A stretch of 44,179 bases of DNA from Isosphaeraceae bacterium (GCA_025356435.1 JANXSY010000043.1:1-44179), one strand, 5' to 3'. Shown: positions 7,673 to 17,283, counted from the stretch's first letter. Numbers and translations are program-made. The notes: generated by a model not told the origin, from the letters alone.

Positions 7673-8209
7673 ATGCTCGGCCTTATCGTCTCGCTGATGC
7701 TCCTCCAGACCCCGCCGGTAGCCACCCCCGCGAAACAAGAGGCGGTCGCCACCCCCGTCGCCCCGAAGCCGGCCACGGTTGAACCGGCGAAAGCACAGAC
7801 GGTTCCCGCTGATGTGAAGCCGGCCGTCACAACGGACGCTCCGGCCGCGACCGTCCCGGAGGTTAAGACCATACCGGGACAGGCCCCCGCAGCGGGTGGT
7901 GCCGTCAAGCCCGAGGCGAGCCCGTTCATCCAGTATCTTCCGCTGGTCATGGTGGGTGGCCTCGCTTACTTCATGCTGTTCCGACCGCAGAAGAACGAGG
8001 AAAAGAAGCGGAAAGAGCTGCTCAGCCGGATGCAGAAGAACGACAAGGTGATCACCGCTGGGGGGATGTACGGCACGATCGTCGGGGTCGATGCGGAGAG
8101 CGACACCGTCACGGTCCGCCTCGGTTCCGACCCCGGTGTGAAGGTTGAATTTACGAAGGCGAGCATCGTCCGGGTAATCTCCTCGGCGGATAAGAAAGAG
8201 TCGGTCTGA
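7673..8209 (+). CDS. yajC: YajC, SecDF-associated preprotein translocase subunit, with long N-terminal extension
   Basis: A 178-residue protein. The YajC core begins about residue 84: one transmembrane helix ending in FRPQ, a basic KKRKELL stretch, then the small cytoplasmic domain (KVITAGGMYGTIVGVD, TVTVRLG, and the final IVRVIS strand). Ordinary YajC is about 110 residues. Here it is preceded by a hydrophobic start resembling a signal sequence (residues 1-11) and about 70 residues rich in Ala, Pro, Thr and Val, which would lie outside the cytoplasmic membrane. The gene stands between tgt and secDF as in many bacteria and is expected to work with SecDF in the Sec translocase. Confidence 0.9.
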   Translation: MLGLIVSLMLLQTPPVATPAKQEAVATPVAPKPATVEPAKAQTVPADVKPAVTTDAPAATVPEVKTIPGQAPAAGGAVKPEASPFIQYLPLVMVGGLAYFMLFRPQKNEEKKRKELLSRMQKNDKVITAGGMYGTIVGVDAESDTVTVRLGSDPGVKVEFTKASIVRVISSADKKESV

Positions 8210-8402
8210 GGGACGGACCGCGATCGATCGGGACGACGGCAGCCCGTGCGGAGGGAGTCTCGTCAGAGCGAAACGACAGGTCGGGGACCGCCGTGCGGTG
8301 GCTCCCCGAAGGGCTTTGATATTGAGCGGAGTTAGGGCGGCCACGGATCGTCATCGGGTCAAGTCCAGCGCATAAGCGACCGACTGGCCGCAAGGATCAA
8401 CC

Positions 8403-11400
8403 ATGAAAAAGTATGGCTGGAAGTTCTTCTGGATCGGCCTCGCGACCATCGGCGGGTTCCTGTCGTTTTACCCGCCGCAGGAAAAGCTGAAAACGGGCAT
8501 CGACCTCTCGGGAGGGACGATTCTCGTCTATGAGCTGAAACGCGATAGCGCCGGCCACCTCCCCCCGAACTTCGACCTCGACGAGCTGATTACCGCCCTC
8601 AAGCGCCGGGTGAATCCCGAGGGCGTGCTCGACATCCCGATCCGTAAGCTTGGCGACTACCGGATCGAGATCATCCTCCCCAGGGCGACGGCCGAGGAGA
8701 TCGAAGACGTCAAAGCGAAGATGACCAACGTCGGTTCGCTTGAGTTCCGTATCCTCGCCAACCGCAAGCATGACTTGTCGGTGATGGATCGGGCGCTCGG
8801 CAAAGACGGGCTGACGAAGATCCCCAACAAATACGTCTGGGCGAAGCTCGGCGAGGTCGTGGCGGGCAAGAACCCGACCTTGTCTTCCGACCGCACGAGG
8901 CTCGAAGACCCGTCGCAATCGTGGGATAAAAATGCCTACGTGAAGCCGCACGTCTCGGTTGTCCTGACCGGCAAGACAGCGAGCGGCACCGAGCAGTCCG
9001 AGACAGTCAAGGTCAAATCCAACTCCGCAAACGCCCTGGTCCTGACCAAGGCGACGTCGCTCGCCACGGTCTCGACGTATCGGATTGAGGACAACCCGAG
9101 CAAGCTCGAAGGGCCTCCGCCCGGATCGCAGCGCCCCGACGACGACATCGTCCGCGAGGACGTTGTAAGCCCCGGCCGCACGGCCCGCTACATCCTCTGC
9201 AACGCGGATCGCCCCGACAAGACCGTCACCGGAGCCTATCTCGCCCGCGTCTACCCGACCCAGGATGAGCGGCTCCAGCCCGCCGTCGGCTTCACGTTCG
9301 ATCGTCGCGGCTCGCGGCTCTTCGGCCAGCTCACCGGCGACCACCTGCCCGAGGAAGAAGGGGCGTTCAAGTATCGCCTGGCAATCCTGCTCGACGGCCA
9401 GGTGCAGTCGGCCCCGTCGATCAACAGTCAGATCAAAGACCAGGGCATCATCGAGTTCGGCCGGGGCGACACGACCGGCAACCAGGTCGCGCTTTTGATC
9501 GCGATCCTCAACGCCGGCAAGCTGCCCGCCACCTTGAATCCCGAGCCGCTCCGCGAGGAGAACATCGGCTCGACGCTCGGCGAAGACACGATCGCCAAGG
9601 GCGTGAACGCCATCACGATCTCGATGTTCGTGGTGCCGATCTTCATGCTGGTCTACTACCGCTTTGCGGGCCTTGTGGCGGTCGTCGCGCTGATCCTGAA
9701 CATGATCCTGCTGCTCGGCTCGATGGGCCTGCTTCAGGCGAGCTTCACGCTCCCCGGCCTCGCAGGGTTGGCGCTCACGATCGGCATGGCGGTCGACGCC
9801 AACGTGCTTGTTTTTGAGCGAATCCGCGAAGAGGCCGAACGCGGGGCGAGCATGGCTCAGCAGATCCGCAACGGCTTTAACCGGGCCTGGCTGACGATCT
9901 TTGACTCGCACATCACGATCTTCCTCTCTGGCCTCGTGCTCTACTTCGTCGGCACCGATGAAGTGAAGGGTTTCGCGCTCACGCTGATCATCGGCATGAT
10001 TTGGAACCTGTTTACGGCGGTCTACGTCTCTCGGGTCATCTTCGACTATTGCTATGACCGTGGATGGTTGAAGAAGCTGACGATGATGAAGATGTTCGCC
10101 AAGACGAACATTGACTTCATCGGCCCCCGCAAGATCTGCATGACGATCTCGCTGATTGTGATCGTCCTCGGCCTGGGGGCGTTCTTGAAGCGTGGCATCG
10201 GCATGTATAACATCGACTTCACCGGCGGCACGCTCGTGACGATCGCGCTCAACGACCAAGATCCCAAGATCAAGGCGCTTAGCGAGTCGCAGCGATCGAG
10301 CTTCGTGCGGCAGACAGCCGGCTCCGAGCCTGACCTGCCCGACGTTACGGTCGAGAGCCTCAACGTCGGCGGCACCACGGCGGGGGCCAGGTATAACATC
10401 CGGACGACCCAGAAGGACATCGACGGCAAGGTCAAGCCCGCGATCCTCAAGGCGTTTGGCTCGACGCTCTCTCAGGTTTCGATGACTGTCGGTGCGGCTC
10501 AGCCGATCGCGGCCCCGGCCACCTCGACGGCTGCCGTCGACGCGGCCGCCAAGCCCGCGTCAACGTCACCGATCGATCGGTTCGCGGGCGGTCGGCAGTA
10601 TTCCCTCTCCTTCGAGGGGCCGACGATCACCTCGTCGAAGGTGGCCACCCTCTTCCGCCGTGTCCTGTCCGAAGCGGGCATCACCAACCCCGACACCCGC
10701 TTCGAGGTCATCTCCCCGACGGCGACAGCGAGCAACGCCAAGGAGCAAGACGCGAAGAAGGTGTCGCTGACTCTCCGGACCGACCTTGACGACGCGGCCG
10801 TTCAGAAAGACCTCACGGCGCTCACCCTGGCGGTCAAGACCGACCGCAGCCTTCTCTTCGAGCAGTCGGAGTCGATCGGCACCACGGTCGCAGGCGAGAC
10901 GCGAATCCTCGCGGTGATCGCGACCATCGCGAGCTGGCTCATCATCGCGGGCTATCTCTGGTTCCGGTTCAAGTCGTTCACGTACGGCCTGGCGGCGATC
11001 ATCGCGGTCATTCACGACGTGCTTGTCACCCTGGGTGCGGTTGCCGTCACCTACTGGTTGGCCTTGATTCCGGGCGTCCGAGAGTTCCTTCTTATCGACC
11101 AGCTCAAGGTCGACTTGCCGATGATCACGGCCTTCCTAACGCTGATCGGCTTCTCGGTCAATGACACGATCGTGATCTTCGACCGTATCCGCGAAATCAA
11201 GGGGAAGACAGCCGTCCTCACCCCGAAGATGATCAACGACGCCGTGAACCAGACGTTAAGCCGGACGATCCTCACCTCGCTGACGGCGTGGCTCGTCGTG
11301 GTCATCCTTTATGTTTTCGGCGGCGAGGGACTGCACGGTTTCGCCTTCGCTCTCACGGTCGGCTTCCTGAGCGGAACCTACAGCACCATCTACATCGCCA

Positions 11401-11483
11401 GCCCGATCTTGATCGACTGGGTAGGGAAACAGACCCCCACGTCGCCTACCCCGAAGGCCAAGACGCTCGCCAGCACGCGTTGA
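8403..11483 (+). CDS. secDF: SecDF fusion, protein-export membrane protein
   Basis: A 1026-residue fusion of SecD and SecF, the RND-type proton-driven subunits that complete Sec export on the periplasmic side. SecD half: an N-terminal helix, the GIDLSGGT motif (about residues 33-40), a large periplasmic region, then a six-helix membrane block with GMAVDANVLVFERIREE, whose Asp lies in the proton path. SecF half: a helix, the motif IDFTGGT (about 604), a periplasmic head, and a second block with GFSVNDTIVIFDRIRE. The loop between the first two SecF helices is about 230 residues, more than twice the roughly 100 in E. coli SecF, and includes an Ala/Pro/Thr-rich linker (about 700-720). AAGGA lies 8 nt before the ATG. 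A strong hairpin follows the gene. Confidence 0.95.
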   Translation: MKKYGWKFFWIGLATIGGFLSFYPPQEKLKTGIDLSGGTILVYELKRDSAGHLPPNFDLDELITALKRRVNPEGVLDIPIRKLGDYRIEIILPRATAEEIEDVKAKMTNVGSLEFRILANRKHDLSVMDRALGKDGLTKIPNKYVWAKLGEVVAGKNPTLSSDRTRLEDPSQSWDKNAYVKPHVSVVLTGKTASGTEQSETVKVKSNSANALVLTKATSLATVSTYRIEDNPSKLEGPPPGSQRPDDDIVREDVVSPGRTARYILCNADRPDKTVTGAYLARVYPTQDERLQPAVGFTFDRRGSRLFGQLTGDHLPEEEGAFKYRLAILLDGQVQSAPSINSQIKDQGIIEFGRGDTTGNQVALLIAILNAGKLPATLNPEPLREENIGSTLGEDTIAKGVNAITISMFVVPIFMLVYYRFAGLVAVVALILNMILLLGSMGLLQASFTLPGLAGLALTIGMAVDANVLVFERIREEAERGASMAQQIRNGFNRAWLTIFDSHITIFLSGLVLYFVGTDEVKGFALTLIIGMIWNLFTAVYVSRVIFDYCYDRGWLKKLTMMKMFAKTNIDFIGPRKICMTISLIVIVLGLGAFLKRGIGMYNIDFTGGTLVTIALNDQDPKIKALSESQRSSFVRQTAGSEPDLPDVTVESLNVGGTTAGARYNIRTTQKDIDGKVKPAILKAFGSTLSQVSMTVGAAQPIAAPATSTAAVDAAAKPASTSPIDRFAGGRQYSLSFEGPTITSSKVATLFRRVLSEAGITNPDTRFEVISPTATASNAKEQDAKKVSLTLRTDLDDAAVQKDLTALTLAVKTDRSLLFEQSESIGTTVAGETRILAVIATIASWLIIAGYLWFRFKSFTYGLAAIIAVIHDVLVTLGAVAVTYWLALIPGVREFLLIDQLKVDLPMITAFLTLIGFSVNDTIVIFDRIREIKGKTAVLTPKMINDAVNQTLSRTILTSLTAWLVVVILYVFGGEGLHGFAFALTVGFLSGTYSTIYIASPILIDWVGKQTPTSPTPKAKTLASTR

Positions 11484-11509
11484 CGGCGAGTCGGATCGAG
11501 AACAGTCGA

Positions 11510-11543
11510 AAGAAGGGGCACGGCAATCGCCGCGCCCCTTCTT
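11510..11543. terminator. bidirectional terminator hairpin between secDF and birA
   Basis: A 15-bp stem (11510-11524 against 11529-11543) with one A-C mismatch and the 4-nt loop AATC, located between the convergent stops at 11483 and 11568. The AAGAAGGGGC / GCCCCTTCTT arms are perfect. T-rich sequence after it is short on both strands. Confidence 0.75.
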
Positions 11544-11567
11544 CGTTGAATGAGACGGGTCGTCCGA

Positions 11568-12344
11568 TCAGTCGCGGAGGACCTGTCCGCCGTAGATCGC
11601 CGTCAATCCCCCGTCCGTCATGAGCCGGAGTGAGCCGTCGGGGTTGATCCCGCAGCCTCTGCCTTCAATGACCTTCTCGCCCTGCTGGATCCGGACCGCC
11701 TGTCCGGCCAGAGAGTCCCGAGGCTCGAAAAAGTCGCAGAGCGGATCAGAGTCGTTCGAGAGGCCGTCAACCTGATAGGCGACTTCGCTCAACAACTTCA
11801 ACAACACATAGAGACGCCAGCGACGCCTGGTATCGGGACGGATACGCCCCAACCCTGACTCCGCGAGCGAGGTCGCCCGCGTGCGAATCGCGGTTCCAGC
11901 CACGTCGAGGTTGGACGAGACATTGATGCCGATCCCGATCAAGAGCCACGGCCCGGTTGGCGTCTCGACACGCTCGACCAGGATGCCGGCTAGCTTCCGG
12001 CCGTCGATCTCGATGTCGTTGGGCCAGCGGATCGAGATCGCCCTGCCGAGCAGCCTCTCGACGACCCGGACGCAGGACGACGCAGAGACCAGGGCCATGA
12101 GCGGTTCCTGGGACGGCTCGATCCGCTCGTGCCTGGGGTCGATCGCGAGGGTGAAGGTCAGGCTCCCTTCGTCCGACCACCAGACGTTCGAGCCCCGCCC
12201 ACGACCCTTGGTCTGGCGATCGGCCCAGATAACGGTCCGTCCCGACGGGGCGGCGGCGAGCACCCGTCGACGGGCCTCGTCGTTCGTCGAGTCGAGCGTG
12301 TCGAAACGCTCGACCTTCCACTGTTTTGAGTAGGTGTCAGACAC
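11568..12344 (-). CDS. birA: biotin--[acetyl-CoA-carboxylase] ligase, catalytic type without HTH
   Basis: A 258-residue biotin-protein ligase that activates biotin as biotinyl-AMP and attaches it to the lysine of a biotin carrier domain. The GRGRGSNVWWS adenylate loop (about residues 47-57), the RWPNDI segment and the catalytic lysine in GRKLAGILVE are all present, followed by LLIGIGINV and the small C-terminal SH3-like domain. There is no N-terminal helix-turn-helix, so it is the monofunctional kind and not a transcriptional repressor. The GTG start is 6 bp after the stop of the pyruvate carboxylase gene, so the ligase is co-transcribed with a substrate protein. Confidence 0.92.
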   Translation of the reverse strand: MSDTYSKQWKVERFDTLDSTNDEARRRVLAAAPSGRTVIWADRQTKGRGRGSNVWWSDEGSLTFTLAIDPRHERIEPSQEPLMALVSASSCVRVVERLLGRAISIRWPNDIEIDGRKLAGILVERVETPTGPWLLIGIGINVSSNLDVAGTAIRTRATSLAESGLGRIRPDTRRRWRLYVLLKLLSEVAYQVDGLSNDSDPLCDFFEPRDSLAGQAVRIQQGEKVIEGRGCGINPDGSLRLMTDGGLTAIYGGQVLRD

Positions 12345-12350
12345 GAGGGC

Positions 12351-15300
12351 CTATTTGGTTAACCGGACGAGCAGGTCACCGGTCTTGACCTGGCGACCGA
12401 CCTCGGCGAGCACTTCGGCGACCCGCCCTGCGCGTTCGGCATAGAGGGTGGTCTCCATCTTCATCGCCTCGATCGACAGCAGTTTCTGTCCCTTGCGGAC
12501 GGCATCGCCCACGACGACCGCGACGCCCACGACCAGTCCCGGCAGGGGCGAGCCGATCTGGTCGGGGTCGCTCGTGTCGGCTTGGGGTGTCGCCCGGACG
12601 GCCGAGGCGAGCGAACGGTCGACGACCTCGACCTCGCGAGGCTGACCATTCAGCTCAAAAAAGACCGTCCGCTTGCCATCGAGGTGGGCCTCGCCCACGG
12701 CGAGCAGTTTGACGATGAGCGTCTTGCCCGGCTCGATCTCGACGAGGTTCTCGACCGCCGGTTCGGGGCCGAAGAAGAAGAGGGGAGTCGGCAACATCGA
12801 CGTGTCGGAGTAGGTCTTCTCGTGCGCTGCGTATTCGGGAAAGACGCGAGGATAGAGGATCAGGCTAAGCCCGTCCCGCGAGGTGCCCTGATGTCCCAGA
12901 AGGCTGTTCGCTTGCTCGGTTGCGGCAGCGAGGTCGGCGGGGGGTAGACCGGCACCGGGGCGTTCGGTCATCGATGGACGGCCCTTGAGAACCCGTTCCT
13001 GAAGGATCGGCGGGAACCCTCCCGGCGGCTGGCCGAGCCGACCCTCGAACAACTCGACGACGCTCTCAGGGAACGCCAGCTCTCGCTCAGGGTCGACCGT
13101 ATCGGCCGGGGAGAGGTTGTTGGCGACGAGGAAGAGGGCCATGTCGCCGACGACCTTCGACGACGGCGTGACCTTGACGATGTCGCCAAAGAGCATGTTG
13201 ACGTCGGCGTACGCCTTGCAGACCTCGCCCCAACGCGACGCGAGCCCGAGCGCCTTGGCCTGCTGGAACAGGTTCGAATACTGGCCGCCAGGCATCTCGT
13301 AGGCATAGACCTCGGCCGAGGGGGCCTTGAGGCCGCTCTCGAACGGGGCGTACATCGCTCGGACTTCTTCCCAGTAGCGGCTCAGCTCGATCAAGGCGGC
13401 AGGGTCGAGGCCGGTCTCGCGCGGGGTGAACCGGAGCGACTCGACGATCGCGTTCAGGCTGGGCTGCGAGGTCAGGCCCGACATCGACGAGATCGCGCCG
13501 TCGGCGATGTCGAGATCAGCCCCTGCCGCTTCGAGCACGCTGGCAGCTTGCGCCCCGCCGACGTCGTGCGTGTGAAAATGGATCGGGATACCAACCTCCT
13601 GCCGGAGCACCTCGACGAGCTTCTTCGCGGCGTACGGCTTGCAGAGCCCGGCCATATCCTTGATGGCGATCAGGTTCGCCCCACGTTTTTCGAGGTCCTT
13701 GGCCATCGAGACGTAGTATTTCAGATCATACTTGGGTCGGGCGGGATTGAGGATGTCGCCGGTATAGCAGATCGCGGCCTCGCAGAGCATGCCCGCGTTG
13801 CGGACGGCGTCGAGGGCCACCTCCATGTTGGGCACCCAGTTGAGCGAGTCGAAGACGCGGAAGAGGTCAATCCCCGCCTGCGCTGACTCGGCCACGAAGG
13901 CTCGGACGACGTTGTCGGGATAGCTCGTATAGCCGACCGCGTTCGACCCCCGAAGGAGCATCTGGAAGAGGATGTTCGGCACCTTCTCGCGGAGCTGCGA
14001 GAGGCGATCCCAGGGGTCTTCCTTGAGAAACCGCATCGAGGTATCGAAGGTCGCCCCGCCCCACATCTCGATCGAGAACAGGTTCGGCAAGAGGCGGGCG
14101 TAGGCATCGGCGGCGCGGAGGAGGTCTCGGGTGCGGAACCGGGTCGCGAAGAGCGATTGGTGGGCGTCACGAAAGGTCGTGTCGGTCAGCAGGAGCGGCT
14201 TCTGGTCCCGAATCCACCGGGCAAAGCCTTCGGGACCGAGCTTCTGAAAGGTCTGCCTCGACCCGTCGGCGATCGTCGCAGACTTGTCGAACCGGGGCGG
14301 TTCGGGCTCGGTCACCGCGATATAGTTCGGCGGCTTGGTCACGCCGGGGAGACCGTTGACGGTCACCTCTCCGCAATAGGTCAGCAGCCGGCTGGCGCGG
14401 TCCTGAGTGCGGGTGAAGCGGAACAGTTCGGGCGACTCGTCGAGGAAGCGGGTCGTGCACTTGCCGGCGACGAAGTCGGGATGATTGATGACGTTCACGA
14501 GGAAGGGGATGTTGGTCTTTACCCCTCGGACGCGGAACTCCATCAAGGCGCGTTCCATCCGACGCACGGCGTCGATGAAGCGTCGGCCGCTCGCCGAGAC
14601 TTTGACCAGCAGAGAGTCATAGAACGGGGTGATGATCCCGCCCGTACTGCCTGGGCCGCCGTCGAGCCGGATGCCAAGGCCGCCGGCCGACCGATAGTGC
14701 GAGATCCGGCCATAGTCGGGGGTGAATTTGTTCTCCGGATCTTCGGTTGTGATCCGGCATTGGAAGGCAAACCCCTGGGTCTGCACGGCTTCTTGGCTCG
14801 GGAGATTGATCTCCTCGTCGGCGAGGTCAGCCCCCTGTGTGATGAGGATCTGGCTCTTGATGAGGTCGACTCCCGTAACCATTTCGGTAACGGTGTGCTC
14901 GACCTGGATGCGTGGGTTGACCTCGATGAAATAGAACTGGTTTGTGGCCGTGTCGATGAGGAATTCGACCGTCCCCGCGTTGTCGTAACCCACATGCCGC
15001 CCGATTCGAACAGCGGCGTCGCAGAGAGCCTGCCGGACCCCGGGCGCGAGGTTTGGTGCGGGGGCGATCTCGATGACCTTCTGATGCCTGCGCTGGATCG
15101 AACAGTCTCGTTCATAGAGATGGACGAGATGCCCGTGTCGGTCACCGAGCAACTGGACCTCAAGGTGGCGGGCACGCTTGAGGAACTTTTCGAGGAAGAC
15201 ATCGGACACGCCGAACGCCGCCCCGGCCTCTCTGCGGGCCTGGTCGATCGCATCGTCGAGCCCCTCGGCCGACTCGACGACCCTCATCCCACGGCCACCT

Positions 15301-15797
15301 CCGCCCATCGACGCCTTGACGATCACCGGATAGCCGAGCGATTCGGCAAGCGCGTGGGCTGCCGGGCCGGGGAGCGTGGGCTCGTCTCCCCCGGAGAGGA
15401 TCGGGACGTTCGCCGCCCGGGCCATCTTGCGAGCCGCCACCTTGTCGCCCAGGAGTTCAAGCAGTTCGGCCCGAGGCCCGACGAACGCAATCCCGTTCTG
15501 TTCGCAGGCCCGCGCGAAGGTGGCATTCTCCGAGAGGAACCCGTAGCCGGGATGGATTGCGTCGACGCCCTTCTCCTTCGCGAGCGCGACGATGGCCTCG
15601 ACGTTGAGATAGCTCTTGATCGGTTCGCCCGGTTTGCCGACCTGATACGCCTCGTCCGCCTTGAGCCGGTGGAGGGCGAATCGGTCTTCGTAGGAATAGA
15701 TGGCGACCGTGCGGATGCCCAACTCATGAGCCGAGCGGAAGACCCGGATCGCGATCTCGCCCCGATTGGCGACCAGCAGCTTCTGAATCTCGGCCAT
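12351..15797 (-). CDS. pyc: pyruvate carboxylase, single-chain
   Basis: A full-length 1148-residue biotin enzyme forming oxaloacetate from pyruvate, bicarbonate and ATP, which refills the TCA cycle. Order of domains: biotin carboxylase (about 1-455; ATP-grasp glycine loop GGGGRGMRVV and EVNPRIQVEHTVTEM), carboxyltransferase (about 530-810; DTTFRDAHQSLFATR, then HFHTHDVGGAQA with metal-binding histidines), a PYC-specific allosteric/tetramerisation region, and the biotin carrier domain at the C-terminus with Lys1113 in EAMKMET as the biotinylation site. Length and order are normal for the alpha4 form. It sits 60 bp downstream of the FAH-family gene and 6 bp upstream of birA. Confidence 0.96.
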   Translation of the reverse strand: MAEIQKLLVANRGEIAIRVFRSAHELGIRTVAIYSYEDRFALHRLKADEAYQVGKPGEPIKSYLNVEAIVALAKEKGVDAIHPGYGFLSENATFARACEQNGIAFVGPRAELLELLGDKVAARKMARAANVPILSGGDEPTLPGPAAHALAESLGYPVIVKASMGGGGRGMRVVESAEGLDDAIDQARREAGAAFGVSDVFLEKFLKRARHLEVQLLGDRHGHLVHLYERDCSIQRRHQKVIEIAPAPNLAPGVRQALCDAAVRIGRHVGYDNAGTVEFLIDTATNQFYFIEVNPRIQVEHTVTEMVTGVDLIKSQILITQGADLADEEINLPSQEAVQTQGFAFQCRITTEDPENKFTPDYGRISHYRSAGGLGIRLDGGPGSTGGIITPFYDSLLVKVSASGRRFIDAVRRMERALMEFRVRGVKTNIPFLVNVINHPDFVAGKCTTRFLDESPELFRFTRTQDRASRLLTYCGEVTVNGLPGVTKPPNYIAVTEPEPPRFDKSATIADGSRQTFQKLGPEGFARWIRDQKPLLLTDTTFRDAHQSLFATRFRTRDLLRAADAYARLLPNLFSIEMWGGATFDTSMRFLKEDPWDRLSQLREKVPNILFQMLLRGSNAVGYTSYPDNVVRAFVAESAQAGIDLFRVFDSLNWVPNMEVALDAVRNAGMLCEAAICYTGDILNPARPKYDLKYYVSMAKDLEKRGANLIAIKDMAGLCKPYAAKKLVEVLRQEVGIPIHFHTHDVGGAQAASVLEAAGADLDIADGAISSMSGLTSQPSLNAIVESLRFTPRETGLDPAALIELSRYWEEVRAMYAPFESGLKAPSAEVYAYEMPGGQYSNLFQQAKALGLASRWGEVCKAYADVNMLFGDIVKVTPSSKVVGDMALFLVANNLSPADTVDPERELAFPESVVELFEGRLGQPPGGFPPILQERVLKGRPSMTERPGAGLPPADLAAATEQANSLLGHQGTSRDGLSLILYPRVFPEYAAHEKTYSDTSMLPTPLFFFGPEPAVENLVEIEPGKTLIVKLLAVGEAHLDGKRTVFFELNGQPREVEVVDRSLASAVRATPQADTSDPDQIGSPLPGLVVGVAVVVGDAVRKGQKLLSIEAMKMETTLYAERAGRVAEVLAEVGRQVKTGDLLVRLTK

Positions 15798-15857
15798 GAC
15801 AATTCCACCCCGAGGCGTCTGAAAATGTGTCTGTAATGAGAGAGTTGGTCGCCGGTC

Positions 15858-16826
15858 TCAATCGTCCTGGGCGACGAACGGGTTTTCCAGGCTTCCGATT
15901 CGATCAATCGAGGCCACGACCACGTCCCCCGGCTTGAGATACGTCCCCTTCGCCGATCCGACCCCCGATGGTGTCCCCGTTGAGATCACATCCCCCACTT
16001 CGAGGGTGACGAACTTCGAGAGAAATGAGATGACGGCCGCGACGGGAAATACCATCTGGCTAGTTGACCCGTCTTGCTTGACCTCGTCATTGACGGTGAG
16101 GGTGAGCCGAAAGCCCTGCGGGTCGCCGGCCTCGTCGGCCGAGAGGATACAAGGCCCCATCGGGCAGAAGGTGTCGTGCCACTTGCCGTGGAGCCAGTCG
16201 AAGAACTTATCCCGCTCCCGTGGCTTGCGGTCGGGGTTGGGGGTGAACTTGCGGTCAGTCACGTCGTTGACAATCGTGTATCCGGCCACATAGTCGAGGG
16301 CTTCCGACTCTTCGACGTCCCGGCAAGTCCGGCCGATGACGACCCCTAATTCGCACTCCCAGTCGACATGGTCGGGGGAGGTCCTGGGGATGACGACGGG
16401 GTCGAACGGATTCGTGAGCGTCGTCGACGGGGGCTTGAGGAAGACGTAAGGGAACGTCTCCTCCCGCTCGGCCGCCACGCCGCCGCGCTCGACGACATGG
16501 GCCGCATAGTTGCCCGCGAGGAGGAGGATCTTGTTGGGTTGGGCGATCGGCGTGAGGAGCTGGACATCGCCGATCGGGATCGAGATCTCAGCCAAAGCGG
16601 AGTCGTCTTCAAGGCCGTCGATCCATCGTGCGAGTTCGCAACAGGCGTGGAACGACTCGCCGTCTGGAGGGAGCAGATCGAGAAGATTGTCGGTCGAGGG
16701 GAGCAATAGGTCGACCCCGATGGCGTCGCAGCAGGCATCACAGGCCTGGTCGATCGGGACTACTGAGTCGTCGCGATAGATGCCGGCGAGCACGATATCG
16801 TCAAGGCTGAACCGGCAGAGTCGCAT
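15858..16826 (-). CDS. fumarylacetoacetate hydrolase family protein
   Basis: A 322-residue protein of the FAH superfamily, metal-dependent hydrolases or decarboxylases acting on 2-oxo acids and acylpyruvates. The C-terminal catalytic domain has the metal ligands Glu157 and Glu159 in DWECELGVVIG and Asp188 in NDVTDR, and ends with the typical VISTGTPSGVG and GDVVVASIDRIG segments. The N-terminal 90 residues are the usual small FAH N-domain. The exact substrate cannot be read from the sequence; oxaloacetate decarboxylation is one known activity in this superfamily and would be striking beside pyruvate carboxylase, but that is conjecture. Likely first gene of an operon with pyc and birA. Confidence 0.87.
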   Translation of the reverse strand: MRLCRFSLDDIVLAGIYRDDSVVPIDQACDACCDAIGVDLLLPSTDNLLDLLPPDGESFHACCELARWIDGLEDDSALAEISIPIGDVQLLTPIAQPNKILLLAGNYAAHVVERGGVAAEREETFPYVFLKPPSTTLTNPFDPVVIPRTSPDHVDWECELGVVIGRTCRDVEESEALDYVAGYTIVNDVTDRKFTPNPDRKPRERDKFFDWLHGKWHDTFCPMGPCILSADEAGDPQGFRLTLTVNDEVKQDGSTSQMVFPVAAVISFLSKFVTLEVGDVISTGTPSGVGSAKGTYLKPGDVVVASIDRIGSLENPFVAQDD

Positions 16827-16886
16827 GCTGTGAACTCCCGAAAGCGTCCCGGGTTGGGCCTCCCGCGCCCCCGCGAGAGTCGGCCC

Positions 16887-16915
16887 AAGATACCTCTTAA
16901 GCGACGGATTCTCAA
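16887..16915 (-). promoter_or_regulatory. candidate promoter for FAH-pyc-birA
   Basis: On the minus strand: TTGAGA (16915-16910, 5 of 6 to consensus), a 17-nt spacer and TATCTT (16892-16887, 4 of 6). Transcription would start about 54 nt before the ATG at 16826. Confidence 0.5.
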
Positions 16916-17283
16916 TCCGATGCCTCGGCCGAGAACTCCGATTGAGGCGACCTTCGGCACGCAGACGATCTTTACGAGACTGTCTTCGATCCGCGCCGAG
17001 TTTGCATGTTTTTCAAGCCATCGGGCTGTCGCCATCACCGACGCGCTTGCGACCATTAGATTGGGATCTCGCTTATCAGGGACGACCGGTGTGATGTGGC
17101 AGGAGGATCTGTTGCTAGAAAAAAGGAATGAATTTTTACGGATTCACTCGCGAACTGAGCACGAAACTCGTTACGAGGCCGGTTTCTCGGTCGTTATCGT
17201 AAACCCTTTCCAAAGAATGGGATAGAAAGGACACTGCATGTCAATCTTCATCATCTTTTCTCGCCGAAATGCGGGTTTGTCGC

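Noticed and set aside
8397..10259. 620-codon minus-strand open frame antisense to secDF
   Set aside because: A shadow of secDF caused by high GC at third codon positions; residues are the low-complexity Arg/Asp/Val/His-rich type and the plus strand encodes clear SecD.
14157..15836. 559-codon plus-strand open frame antisense to pyc
   Set aside because: Shadow of the pyruvate carboxylase gene, whose motifs on the minus strand are unambiguous.
16830..17225. 131-codon plus-strand open frame in the exopolysaccharide leader
   Set aside because: Begins within the FAH promoter region, is very Arg/Pro-rich at its start, has no ribosome site and no family features.
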